Part shown: piece by piece, positions 54,896 through 63,462 of the stretch
Numbering within the stretch: position 1 is the first letter of the stretch
Layout: every line of letters begins with the position of its first letter
DNA from: Steroidobacter gossypii
GTDB lineage: Bacteria; Pseudomonadota; Gammaproteobacteria; Steroidobacterales; Steroidobacteraceae
Direction: 5' to 3'
DNA length: 64,000 nucleotides
Assembly: GCF_016801985.1 (NCBI RefSeq)
Contig: NZ_JAEVLS010000008.1
Coordinates: 62,001-126,000 of the forward strand
Translations under genes and position numbers: made by a program
Notes under the pieces: generated by a model
What the model was told of the DNA's origin: nothing
The model's input: the letters and a program-made list of their open reading frames with translations, nothing else
Databases searched by the model: none

Positions 54896-54911
54896 TGGCA
54901 AGGGAGTTGCA
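54896..54911 (+). promoter_or_regulatory. Sigma-54 promoter of the flhA operon
   Basis: TGGCAAGGGAGTTGCA keeps GG and GC with the correct 10-base spacing. The predicted start near 54923 leaves a 70-base leader before flhA. It should drive flhA-flhF-fleN-fliA and probably the genes behind. Confidence 0.8.
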
Positions 54912-54991
54912 CCCTATAGGGCGTGCGTCGGAATACCGACGCCAGGACCAGACAACGGATTTTTGACGACGCCCGACGACCCAGACCCACG

Positions 54992-57091
54992 ATGGCTGCC
55001 GCGATCGCCCCCAAGCTCGATTTGAAAGCACTGATGCAATCTGGCATCGGAGTGCCGGTGGCCATGTTGGCGGCGTTGGCGATGGTGATCCTGCCGTTGC
55101 CGCCGATCGCGCTGGACGTGCTGTTCACGTTCAACATCGCGCTGTCGTTGATCGTGGTAATGGTCGTGTTCTACGTGCGGCGGCCGCTGGAATTCGCGAT
55201 TTTCCCGACGGTGCTGCTGCTCGCCACGTTGTTGCGCCTGGCATTGAACGTCGCCTCGACACGAGTGGTGCTCCTCAACGGTCATACGGGTGGGCACGCA
55301 GCGGGCAAGGTGATCGCGTCGTTCGGCGAGTTCGTGATCGGCGGCAACTACGCTGTCGGTGTGATCGTGTTCGCGATTCTCACCATCATCAACTTCATCG
55401 TGGTGACCAAGGGCTCGGGCCGTATCTCCGAAGTGACGGCGCGCTTCACCCTGGACGCCATGCCCGGCAAGCAGATGGCCATCGACGCCGATCTCAACGC
55501 CGGACTGATCACTCAGGAAGACGCCCGCGCCCGTCGCGCCGAAGTGCGTCAGGAAGCCGACTTCTACGGCTCGATGGACGGCGCCAGCAAATTCGTTCGC
55601 GGCGATGCGACCGCGGGCATCCTGATCCTGATCATCAATATGGTCGGCGGTCTCGCCATCGGCATGATGGCTCACGACATGTCGTTTGGCGACGCCGCTC
55701 GCGTCTACACGCTGCTCGCCATCGGCGACGGTCTGGTCGCTCAGATTCCGGCGCTGCTGCTCTCCACCGCGGTGGCCATCATCGTCACTCGCGTGTCGAG
55801 CGCGCAGGACATGGGCGGTGAGTTGTCGCGGCAGTTGTTCGGTCAGCCTCGTGCGTTGACGATCGCGGCGAGCGTGCTGGGCGTGATGGGTTTGATTCCC
55901 GGCATGCCGAACCTGCCGTTCCTGATGATGGCCGCGATCTGCGGCGCCGGTGCGTGGATGCTCCACAAGCGCGCCCAGCAGCAGCCGACGCAAGAAGAGA
56001 TGGCTGCAGCCGCGGCTGCTGCGGCTCCGCCGCCGGCCGCTCATGATGCGAAGGAACTCACGTGGGACGACGTGCAGCCGGTCGACATCATCGGCTTGGA
56101 AGTCGGCTATCGACTCGTGCCGCTGGTCGACAAAGCGCAGGGCGGCGATCTGCTCGCGCGCATTCGCGGCGTGCGTCGCAAGCTTACGCAAGATCTGGGA
56201 TTCCTGGTCCAGACCGTCCACATCCGCGACAACCTCGATCTGTCGCCGAACTCGTATCGCATCAACCTGGCCGGCGTGCCGGTGGGCGACGGCGTGATCT
56301 ATCCGGAGCGCGAGCTGGCCATCAATCCCGGCAAGGTGTTCGGGCGGCTGACCGGCATCGAAGCGCGCGATCCGGCCTTCGGCATGGAAGCGGTGTGGAT
56401 CGAACCTTCGATGCGCGATCACGCACAGACGCTCGGCTACACGGTGGTCGATGCGAGCACCGTGATCGCCACACATCTCAGCAACGTGATTCAGACGCAC
56501 GCTCACGAGCTGCTGGGCCATGAAGAAGTGCAGCACCTGTTGAACACGCTCGCCAAGACGGCGCCGAAGCTCGTCGAAGATTTGACGCCTCGCCTGCTGC
56601 CGCTGGGCACCGTGGTGCGCACGTTGCAAGGTCTGCTCGCGGAACGCGTGCCGATTCGAAACATGCGCACGATCGTCGAGACGCTCGCCGAGCACGCGGC
56701 TCGCACGCAGGATCCGGCGCAACTGCAGTCGCAGGTTCGTGTCGCATTGGGCCGCCAGATCGTGCAGGACATCGCGGGCATGTCGACGGAGCTGCCGGTG
56801 ATCACACTCGAGCCGGAGCTGGAGCAACTGTTGACGAATTCGCTGTCGGGCAGCAACGCCGCGACGCCGGGTCTCGAGCCGGGCCTGGCGGAACGCATGC
56901 AGCGCCGTCTGGCCGAAGCCGCGCAGCGTCAGGAGCTGACGGGTGAGCCGGCGGTGCTGCTCGTGCCGCCGCAGCTGCGGCAGACGCTGGCGCGCTTCAT
57001 GCGCTCCATCGTGCCGAACATGCACGTGCTCGCGTGGAATGAGATTCCGGACAACCGCAAGGTGCGTTTGGTCACCGCGGTCGGCCGTTGA
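54992..57091 (+). CDS. flhA: Export gate protein FlhA
   Basis: 699 residues. Eight membrane helices lie in the first 320 residues, with the FHIPEP core (RISEVTARFTLDAMPGKQMA, then DADLNAGLITQEDAR). A large cytoplasmic domain follows (YRLVPLVDKAQGGDLLARIR; EELTPRLLP-type region), which docks chaperone-substrate complexes. ATG 54992 is chosen; a GTG at 54923 would coincide with the transcript start. Confidence 0.96.
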   Translation: MAAAIAPKLDLKALMQSGIGVPVAMLAALAMVILPLPPIALDVLFTFNIALSLIVVMVVFYVRRPLEFAIFPTVLLLATLLRLALNVASTRVVLLNGHTGGHAAGKVIASFGEFVIGGNYAVGVIVFAILTIINFIVVTKGSGRISEVTARFTLDAMPGKQMAIDADLNAGLITQEDARARRAEVRQEADFYGSMDGASKFVRGDATAGILILIINMVGGLAIGMMAHDMSFGDAARVYTLLAIGDGLVAQIPALLLSTAVAIIVTRVSSAQDMGGELSRQLFGQPRALTIAASVLGVMGLIPGMPNLPFLMMAAICGAGAWMLHKRAQQQPTQEEMAAAAAAAAPPPAAHDAKELTWDDVQPVDIIGLEVGYRLVPLVDKAQGGDLLARIRGVRRKLTQDLGFLVQTVHIRDNLDLSPNSYRINLAGVPVGDGVIYPERELAINPGKVFGRLTGIEARDPAFGMEAVWIEPSMRDHAQTLGYTVVDASTVIATHLSNVIQTHAHELLGHEEVQHLLNTLAKTAPKLVEDLTPRLLPLGTVVRTLQGLLAERVPIRNMRTIVETLAEHAARTQDPAQLQSQVRVALGRQIVQDIAGMSTELPVITLEPELEQLLTNSLSGSNAATPGLEPGLAERMQRRLAEAAQRQELTGEPAVLLVPPQLRQTLARFMRSIVPNMHVLAWNEIPDNRKVRLVTAVGR

Positions 57092-57104
57092 GAGCTTGTA
57101 ACCT

Positions 57105-58544
57105 ATGAAGATCAAACATTATCGTGCGGCGGACATGCGGACAGCGTTGCGCCAGGTGCGCGACGCGCAGGGTCCGGACGCAGTGATCTTGTCCAGCCGT
57201 CGCGTGGCCGGTGGCGTCGAAGTCGTCGCCGCCATCGACTACGACGGGGAAGAGGCGGCGACGGAGCAGTTGACCGCGAGCGCGGGCCGCAATGTTTCTT
57301 ATGGCGCATCGGCTCAGAGTGGCCTGGTCGATACGTACGGTGCGGATCGCCGCGGCAAGGAAGATAGCTTCGCCGCGCCGGCTCAGAGTGGCCGAGATGT
57401 TTCCAAGAGTGCACCGGCGCGCGCCCAGCACGACACGGCCTTGTTCGGTGGCGCTTCGAAAAAGCGCCCAACAAGTGAATACGCGAGCGAGCGCGCCGAG
57501 CTGCCCCGGCACTTTGCGGACGACCGAGGCACCGGCTACGCATCGATGCGAGGCTACGCGGTCGAATCCGATCCGGTGCGCGACGTGGAGCTGCCGTCGC
57601 TCGACCTGATCGACGCGAGCAGCGACGTGAACGAAGAGCTGCGCACCCTGCGCCGCATGTTGGAAACACAGCTGGCCACTCTGGCCTGGAACGATCTCGC
57701 GCGCCGCTCGCCGATTCAGACGGAATTGCTCAAACAACTCACGCAGCTCGGTCTCGCCCAAGATCTCGCCACCGAGCTGGTGACCCAGATGCCGACGCGC
57801 CTGGAATTCGCGGAAGCGAATCGCCTGGCCCTGGCCCTCCTGGCTCGCAAAATCGAAACCACCGGCGAGCGCTGGATGGACAGCGGCGGCGTGGTCGCGC
57901 TGGTCGGCGCAACCGGCGTCGGCAAGACGACGCTGATCGCCAAGCTCGCCGCTCGTTGGGTGCTCCGTCATGGCCCGCGCGATGTCGCGCTGATCTCGAC
58001 GGATTCGGTCCGCATCGGCGCACAGGAACAGATTCAAACGCTCGGCCGCCTGCTGGGCGTGCCGGCCTACGCGATCGACGGCGCCGCCGAGCTCGCGAGT
58101 GTGCTCGAACACGTGCAAGACAAACGTTTGGTGCTGATCGACACCGCCGGCCTGAGCCCGCGCGATCCGCGCCTGGAGCAGGAACTCGCGTTGATCGCGG
58201 CCTCGAGCAAGCGAATCGAAACATCGCTGGTGCTGTCCGCTGCCGCGCAGGCCGGTGCGATCGAAGAAGCCGTGCAGCGTTTCGCCCCAGCCCAGGCCAC
58301 CACTTGCATGCTGACCAAGCTGGACGAAGCGACCAGCCTGGGCGGCGCCATTTCCACTCTGATTCGCGCGCGCCTGCCGGTGACCTTTGTCAGCGAAGGA
58401 CAGCGCGTTCCGGAAGATCTCGCTCCCGCCCGCGCGCATCAGCTGATCGCGCGTGCCGTCGATTTGTCTCGTAAGTCTGGCGCCTCAGCGGATGAGGACT
58501 TGTTACGTCGCCGCTTCGGCACCGTGGCTCACGCCATCGCATGA
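57105..58544 (+). CDS. flhF: Polar flagellar GTPase FlhF
   Basis: 479 residues. The N-terminal MKIKHYRAADMRTALRQVRD is typical, followed by a variable basic region and an SRP-type GTPase domain from about 210 (P-loop GATGVGKTTLIAKLAARWVL, ISTDSVRIGAQEQIQTL, DTAGL). FlhF places the flagellum at the cell pole, with FleN. 13 bases after flhA. Confidence 0.95.
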   Translation: MKIKHYRAADMRTALRQVRDAQGPDAVILSSRRVAGGVEVVAAIDYDGEEAATEQLTASAGRNVSYGASAQSGLVDTYGADRRGKEDSFAAPAQSGRDVSKSAPARAQHDTALFGGASKKRPTSEYASERAELPRHFADDRGTGYASMRGYAVESDPVRDVELPSLDLIDASSDVNEELRTLRRMLETQLATLAWNDLARRSPIQTELLKQLTQLGLAQDLATELVTQMPTRLEFAEANRLALALLARKIETTGERWMDSGGVVALVGATGVGKTTLIAKLAARWVLRHGPRDVALISTDSVRIGAQEQIQTLGRLLGVPAYAIDGAAELASVLEHVQDKRLVLIDTAGLSPRDPRLEQELALIAASSKRIETSLVLSAAAQAGAIEEAVQRFAPAQATTCMLTKLDEATSLGGAISTLIRARLPVTFVSEGQRVPEDLAPARAHQLIARAVDLSRKSGASADEDLLRRRFGTVAHAIA

Positions 58545-58601
58545 ACCTGACGTTTTTCATTTCTCATCGCTGATCTCGACCACTAGCTGATTTAGAAAAT
58601 T

Positions 58602-59474
58602 ATGGAATCCATTCAATCGATCGGACTGCAACGCGCGGCCAACCCCGGGCCGGTGCAGGTGATTGCAGTCACCGGCGGCAAAGGCGGCGTCGGCAAGACC
58701 AGCGTGTCAGTGAACCTGGCAACCGCGCTGGCCTCGGCCGGCCGTCGTGTGATGCTGCTCGACGGCGATCTCGGGCTCGCCAATGTCGACGTGTTCCTCG
58801 GCCTGTCGCCTCGCTACACCATGGCGCACGTGCTGAACGGCGAGCGCACGCTCGAAGAAATCATTCTGGAATCGCCGCATGGCATTCAAGTGGTGCCGGG
58901 CGCCTCGGGCGTGGCCGAGCTCGCCAACTTGTCGGCGGCGCGGCATCTGAGCCTGGTGCAGGCGTTCAGTAACATCAGCTCGAAGGTCGACACGCTGATC
59001 GTCGATACCTCCGCTGGCATCGCGCACAGTGTGGTCCAGTTCACACAAGCCGCCCAGCACGTGCTGCTGGTGGTGTGTGACGAGCCCGCTTCCATGACCG
59101 ACGCCTATGCGTTGGCCAAGGTGTTGAGCCGCAATCACGGCGTCAACAAGTTCCAGGTGGTTGCGAACATGGCCCGTGCACCCGGCGAGGGCGCCGCTCT
59201 GTTCGAGAAATTGCAGCGAGTCACCACTCGTTTCCTGGATGTCACCCTGGAATACGTTGGGGAAATCCCTGAAGACCCCTACCTGCGCCGGGCGATTCGT
59301 GAACAGCGTCCCGTCGTGATCGCATTCCCCGCCGCTCCCGCCTCGCGCGCATTCAAGAAATTGGCGTTGAAGGCCGATAAGTGGCCTGTGCCGGAGGGTC
59401 CGAGGGGCAACCTCGAGTTTTTCGTGGAGCGGCTGGTGCGTCGTCCCCAGGTGCGCCTGGAGGTGGTGCGATGA
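58602..59474 (+). CDS. fleN: Flagellar number regulator FleN (FlhG), MinD-like ATPase
   Basis: 290 residues. The deviant Walker A GGKGGVGKTS begins at residue 25, then DLGLANVDVFLGL and DTSAGIAHSVVQF follow. The N-terminal extension binds FlhF. In polar flagellates FleN limits flagellar number and inhibits FleQ. Its stop overlaps fliA (ATGA). Confidence 0.95.
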   Translation: MESIQSIGLQRAANPGPVQVIAVTGGKGGVGKTSVSVNLATALASAGRRVMLLDGDLGLANVDVFLGLSPRYTMAHVLNGERTLEEIILESPHGIQVVPGASGVAELANLSAARHLSLVQAFSNISSKVDTLIVDTSAGIAHSVVQFTQAAQHVLLVVCDEPASMTDAYALAKVLSRNHGVNKFQVVANMARAPGEGAALFEKLQRVTTRFLDVTLEYVGEIPEDPYLRRAIREQRPVVIAFPAAPASRAFKKLALKADKWPVPEGPRGNLEFFVERLVRRPQVRLEVVR

Positions 59475-60214
59475 GCGGCTTGCGCGCTTACAAGGCCGCC
59501 GCGTCCAGCAACACAGATGCACTGGTGGTGCGTCATGCCGAGTTGGTCAAGCGCATTGCTTATCACCTGGCGGGACGTCTGCCGGCGTCGGTCGAGGTAT
59601 CCGATCTGATCCAGGCCGGCATGCTCGGCCTGCTGGAGGCTGCGTCCAACTACACGGCGGATCGCGGCGCGAGTTTCGAGACGTATGCGGGCATTCGCAT
59701 TCGCGGCGCGATGCTCGATGCGTTACGCAAGCTCGACTGGGCGCCTCGCTCGGTACATCGCAAGGCGCGTGCAGCGGCCGCGGCGATTCGGGAGATCGAG
59801 GCGGAGTTCGGTCGCGAAGCTCGCGATAACGAGATCGCCGAGCGCATGGGTGTGTCGCTCAACGAGTACCACCGCATCGCGCAGGACGCGGCGAGCTGTC
59901 GCGTGGCGAGTCTCGACGACTCGAGCGGCGATGAGGAGTCGCTGCTGGGTCGCGTGGAAGATGAGGGCGCGGATCCGTTCCTCGACGCCACCGAGGACGG
60001 TTTCCGTTCGGCGCTGGCGGGCGCGATCAAGGAACTGCCCGAGCGCGAGCGGCTGGTGATGTCGATGTACTACGACGACGAGCTGAATCTGAAAGAGATC
60101 GGCGCGGTGTTGAAAGTGACCGAATCGAGGGTTTGCCAGCTGCATGGACAGGCACTGGTGCGTTTGAAGGCGCGACTGGCGGATTGGCGGGACCGCGTCG
60201 AGAGCCGGATCTGA
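59471..60214 (+). CDS. fliA: Flagellar sigma factor FliA (sigma-28)
   Basis: 247 residues. Region 2 (YHLAGRLPASVEVSDLIQAG, ASFETYAGIRIRGAMLD), region 3 and region 4 (LNLKEIGAVLKVTESRVCQL) are all present. It reads the promoters found before flgM, fliC and fliS and is held by FlgM. Coupled to fleN by a four-base overlap. Confidence 0.97.
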   Translation: MSGLRAYKAAASSNTDALVVRHAELVKRIAYHLAGRLPASVEVSDLIQAGMLGLLEAASNYTADRGASFETYAGIRIRGAMLDALRKLDWAPRSVHRKARAAAAAIREIEAEFGREARDNEIAERMGVSLNEYHRIAQDAASCRVASLDDSSGDEESLLGRVEDEGADPFLDATEDGFRSALAGAIKELPERERLVMSMYYDDELNLKEIGAVLKVTESRVCQLHGQALVRLKARLADWRDRVESRI

Positions 60215-60232
60215 AGAGTTAGGAGAGCTGAA

Positions 60233-60619
60233 GTGAGCAAAGATATGAAGTTCCTGGTGGTCGACGACTTCTCGACGATGCGTCGAATCATCAAGAACCT
60301 GTTGAACGATCTCGGCTATGCCAACGTGCAGGAAGCCGACGACGGCCAGACCGCGCTGCCCATTTTGCAGTCGGGCGGCATCGAGTTCCTGATCACCGAC
60401 TGGAACATGCCCGGCATGCCCGGCCTGGACCTGTTGAAGGCGGTGCGCGGCGATCCGAAGCTGGCCAAGCTGCCGGTGCTGATGCTGACCGCCGAAGCCA
60501 AGCGCGAGCAGATCATCGAAGCGGCGCAGGCCGGTGTGAACGGCTACGTCATCAAACCTTTTACCGCGGTCACGCTCAAGGAAAAGATCGACAAGATCTT
60601 GGAGCAGCGCGCGGCATGA
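60233..60619 (+). CDS. cheY: Chemotaxis response regulator CheY
   Basis: 128 residues. The acidic pair DD (11-12), phospho-acceptor Asp 56 (ITDWNMPGM), Thr in MLTAEAK and Lys in VIKPFT are in place. Phospho-CheY binds FliM and switches rotation. GTG 60233 has AGGAG seven bases upstream. 18 bases after fliA. Confidence 0.96.
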   Translation: MSKDMKFLVVDDFSTMRRIIKNLLNDLGYANVQEADDGQTALPILQSGGIEFLITDWNMPGMPGLDLLKAVRGDPKLAKLPVLMLTAEAKREQIIEAAQAGVNGYVIKPFTAVTLKEKIDKILEQRAA

Positions 60620-60662
60620 GGCTGCACGCGACACCCTGTTGAGAATCATCGAGCTGACCAAA

Positions 60663-61403
60663 ATGACTTCAGGCATTGATGCGCTACGCGCGGAGTACGG
60701 TTCGAACATAGCCACGTTGGCGGGCGCGCTGGCCGCCGGCGACGAGCGATTGTTTCTCTCCGAGCTCGACATGCTCGTGCATCGGCGCGAGCGCACGCTG
60801 TTCACCGAACTGCGCAAGCTGACCGGCGATCTGCAATCGGCGCTGGATCGCTTCAGCGTCGACTCGCGCCTGGTCGATCTGGCCGAAAAGGAAGTGCCGG
60901 ACGCCCGCGCCCGTCTCGACCACGTGTTGAAAATGACCGACGAAGCCGCGCACAAGACCATGGACCTGGTCGAGCAGTGCGGCCCGCTCGCCGAACGCAC
61001 CGCACGCGGCGCGAACGACATCGTGGGCATGTGGACCAGGTTCCGCGCACGCCAGATCCAGGTCGAAGAGTTCCGTTCCATGGTCGTCAAGCTCGACGCG
61101 TTCCTCGATGACTCGCGCGCCGACATGGACAAAGTGCGCGGCAATCTCACCGAAGTGCTGATGGCTCAGGGTTATCAGGACCTGTCGGGTCAGATCATTC
61201 GCGGCGTGATGAAGCTGGTGTCGGAGCTCGAGACCGCGCTGGCGGATCTGGTGCGCTTGTCGCGCACCGGGCAGCAAGCAGCGCCGGCAATGAAAGACTC
61301 CATGTCGCGCGGCTTCGGTCCGGCGGTGCCGGGGGTCGACAACGGTCCTTCGGTCAGCGGCCAGTCCGACGTGGATTCTCTGCTCGCCGGGCTCGGTATG
61401 TGA
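60663..61403 (+). CDS. cheZ: CheY-P phosphatase CheZ
   Basis: 246 residues, long helices. The catalytic AQGYQDLSGQIIRGVMKLV and the C-terminal CheY-binding tail (SQSDVDSLLAGLGM-type; here QSDVDSLLAGLGM) are clear. ATG 60663 is used; TTG 60639 would add eight residues. CheZ ends the chemotaxis part here; cheA and cheB do not follow. Confidence 0.94.
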   Translation: MTSGIDALRAEYGSNIATLAGALAAGDERLFLSELDMLVHRRERTLFTELRKLTGDLQSALDRFSVDSRLVDLAEKEVPDARARLDHVLKMTDEAAHKTMDLVEQCGPLAERTARGANDIVGMWTRFRARQIQVEEFRSMVVKLDAFLDDSRADMDKVRGNLTEVLMAQGYQDLSGQIIRGVMKLVSELETALADLVRLSRTGQQAAPAMKDSMSRGFGPAVPGVDNGPSVSGQSDVDSLLAGLGM

Positions 61404-61483
61404 TGCGAGGTGAGGTTCGCTCGAGGGCGATCGACCTCACCAGTGCGATGACCTGCTAAGCAGCAAGGATCGAGACTCGCCCC

Positions 61484-62224
61484 ATGGACATTCTTTCGCT
61501 CGTCGGTTTGGTGCTCGCGTTTTGCGCGATCGGTGTCGGCGCCGTGCTCAAGGGCGCGGGCATCCATTCGTTGCTGTCCGGCGCCGCCTTCATGATCGTG
61601 ATCGTCGGGACCGTGGCCGCGATCTGTCTGCAGACGCCGCTGCATGTGATGAAACGCGCGCTGTCCATCCTGCCCTGGATTTTCCGGCCGCCGGCCGTGC
61701 AGCGACACACCATGATCAACAAGATGGTGGAGTGGAGCAATACCGCTCGCAAGCAAGGCTTGCTGGGCCTCGAATCGTTGATTGAACGCGAGCAAGACGA
61801 TTTCGTGCGAAAGGGCTTGCAGCTGGTGGTCGATGGCAGCGAGCCGGACATCATTCGCAACGTGCTCGAAGTGGACCTGCACACGCGCGAGCAGGCCGAC
61901 ACGCGCGCCGCGAAAGTGTTCGAAGGCATGGGCGTGTATGCGCCGACCTTGGGCATCATCGGCGCGGTGCTCGGCTTGATGGCCGTGATGCAGAACCTCG
62001 CCGATCCCGCCAAGCTGGGTCACGGCATTGCGGCGGCGTTCGTCGCGACCATCTACGGCATCGGCATCGCCAACCTGTTCTTCCTGCCCGCGGCAAGCAA
62101 GCTCAAGGTGGCCATCCAGGCCATGAGTCAGACCCGCGAGATGGTGATCGAAGGCATGATCTCGATCGCGCAGGGCGAGAATCCGCGCAGCATCGAAGCG
62201 AAGCTGCAGGGCTATCTGCATTAA
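61484..62224 (+). CDS. motC: Flagellar stator protein MotC (MotA family)
   Basis: 246 residues with four membrane helices. The cytoplasmic loop has RKQGLLGLESLIE with the Arg/Glu residues that contact FliG, and the VYAPTLGIIGAVLGLMAVM helix with conserved Pro lines the ion path. MotC pairs with MotD, the next gene. In Pseudomonas MotCD is the second stator set. 80 bases after cheZ. Confidence 0.94.
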   Translation: MDILSLVGLVLAFCAIGVGAVLKGAGIHSLLSGAAFMIVIVGTVAAICLQTPLHVMKRALSILPWIFRPPAVQRHTMINKMVEWSNTARKQGLLGLESLIEREQDDFVRKGLQLVVDGSEPDIIRNVLEVDLHTREQADTRAAKVFEGMGVYAPTLGIIGAVLGLMAVMQNLADPAKLGHGIAAAFVATIYGIGIANLFFLPAASKLKVAIQAMSQTREMVIEGMISIAQGENPRSIEAKLQGYLH

Positions 62225-62333
62225 GAAGTGACTAGTGACTAGTGACTAATGACTAGTCAGAGGTGGAATCGACATGCGTTTTTCTGACCAGTCACCAGTC
62301 ACCAGTCACTAGTCACCAGTCACTAGTCACTTC
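62225..62333. repeat. TAGTGAC 7-bp repeats arranged as an inverted pair
   Basis: The left arm (62225-62261) is five units of about AGTGACT; the right arm (62283-62333) is about seven units of its reverse complement. The outer ends match exactly (GAAGTGACTAGTGACT on each strand). About 21 bases separate the arms. The block fills the whole motC-motD gap from the motC stop to seven bases before motD and would form a long RNA hairpin. It leaves no normal ribosome binding site for motD. Confidence 0.8.
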
Positions 62334-62339
62334 TATTTT

Positions 62340-63323
62340 ATGGGTCGTCGTCGACAACATCACGAAGAGCACACCAACCACGAAGCGTGGGCCATTCCCT
62401 ATGGCGATCTGGTCACGCTGCTGCTGGCGTTTTTCGTGGTGATGTACGCCATGTCCTCGGTCAACGAGGGCAAGTATCGAATCCTTTCCGACTCGCTGGT
62501 GGCCGCGTTTCGCGGCTCGCCGCGTACCTTGCAGCCGATTCAGGTGGGTGAGAAGAGCGTCGGTTCGGGCGCCGACATCAACATGACCATCGTGCAGCAG
62601 GCCATTCTCGACGGGCAGCCGCGCAGCATGCTCGAATCCCCGCCGCTGAAAGTGTCCGATCTGATGAGTCACGGACCGGGCAATCCTGCGAACAACGCAT
62701 ACGACGCCGAGCACAGCGCGGCCGCCATGTTCGAGCTTGAGAGCGTGGCCGCCGAAGTCGAGCGGGCCATGGGCGAGCTGATCCGCGATCAGATGATCGT
62801 GGTGCGCCGGCATGGCGTGTGGGTGGAAGTGGAGATTCGCACCGACATTCTGTTTCCCAGCGGCGTGGCGACTCTGTCGCCGCAAGCGCAGGGCATCCTC
62901 AGGCAGCTGGCGCTGACCTTGAAACCCTTCCCCAATCCGATTCGCGTCGAAGGTCACACCGACAACCTGCCGATCCGCTCGGCGGCGTTCAACTCCAACT
63001 GGGAGCTGTCGGCGGCGCGCGCCGCGAGCGTCGTCCACCTGTTCACTCAGAACGGCATGGATCCGCGACGCCTGGCGATCGTCGGCCTGGGCGAATATCG
63101 GCCGGCCCAGAGCAACGACACCGAGCAGGGCCGCAATCTCAACCGCCGCGTGCTGCTGGTGATATTGAGCGGCGGCGGCTTGCCCGAAGGCGAGTACGGC
63201 AAGGAGCGCGGCCAGGCGGAAACCGACTCCGCGCCCCCACCCGCCGCCACCACAGTTCAGGCGACTGTCGCTCCCGCCGTGACAGCAGTCCCCATGCCGC
63301 CCGTCTCGCCCGGCATCAGATAA
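62340..63323 (+). CDS. motD: Flagellar stator protein MotD (MotB family)
   Basis: 327 residues. One membrane helix near residues 20-40 includes the proton-binding Asp (YGDLVTLLLAFFVVMYAMSS). The OmpA-like peptidoglycan-binding domain covers about 150-280 (VEGHTDNLPIRSAAFNSNWE, LNRRVLLVILS). A Pro/Ala-rich tail follows. ATG 62340 has no visible ribosome site because of the repeat block upstream. Confidence 0.94.
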   Translation: MGRRRQHHEEHTNHEAWAIPYGDLVTLLLAFFVVMYAMSSVNEGKYRILSDSLVAAFRGSPRTLQPIQVGEKSVGSGADINMTIVQQAILDGQPRSMLESPPLKVSDLMSHGPGNPANNAYDAEHSAAAMFELESVAAEVERAMGELIRDQMIVVRRHGVWVEVEIRTDILFPSGVATLSPQAQGILRQLALTLKPFPNPIRVEGHTDNLPIRSAAFNSNWELSAARAASVVHLFTQNGMDPRRLAIVGLGEYRPAQSNDTEQGRNLNRRVLLVILSGGGLPEGEYGKERGQAETDSAPPPAATTVQATVAPAVTAVPMPPVSPGIR

Positions 63324-63429
63324 TATTTCGTTCATGACCGGTCGCGCAGCCGCGTGCTGCGGGAGGGAACCGCCGTGAATGCGGCGCGTTAACAGCCCAC
63401 CCGCGACGCGAACTCGCGGCATAACGGAC

Positions 63430-63447
63430 AAGACGCTGCAGCGTCTT
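63430..63447. repeat. Perfect 18-bp palindrome after motD
   Basis: AAGACGCTGCAGCGTCTT, 107 bases after the motD stop and 16 before the flippase start. It could be a protein-binding site for the flippase gene or part of a terminator; there is no loop and no T-run. The rest of 63324-63462 shows only GC-rich short inverted repeats. Confidence 0.45.
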
Positions 63448-63462
63448 ACTCGAAGCGGGTCA

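Noticed and set aside
54923-54991. Upstream GTG start for flhA at 54923
   Set aside because: It coincides with the transcript start predicted from the sigma-54 promoter and adds residues unlike the family.
54914-57115. 733-residue open frame on the minus strand across flhA
   Set aside because: His/Arg/Gln-rich text with no domain; a by-product of GC-rich codon usage opposite the clearly real flhA.
62225-62333. CRISPR array at the motC-motD repeats
   Set aside because: Units are 7 bp, contiguous without spacers, and arranged as an inverted pair.
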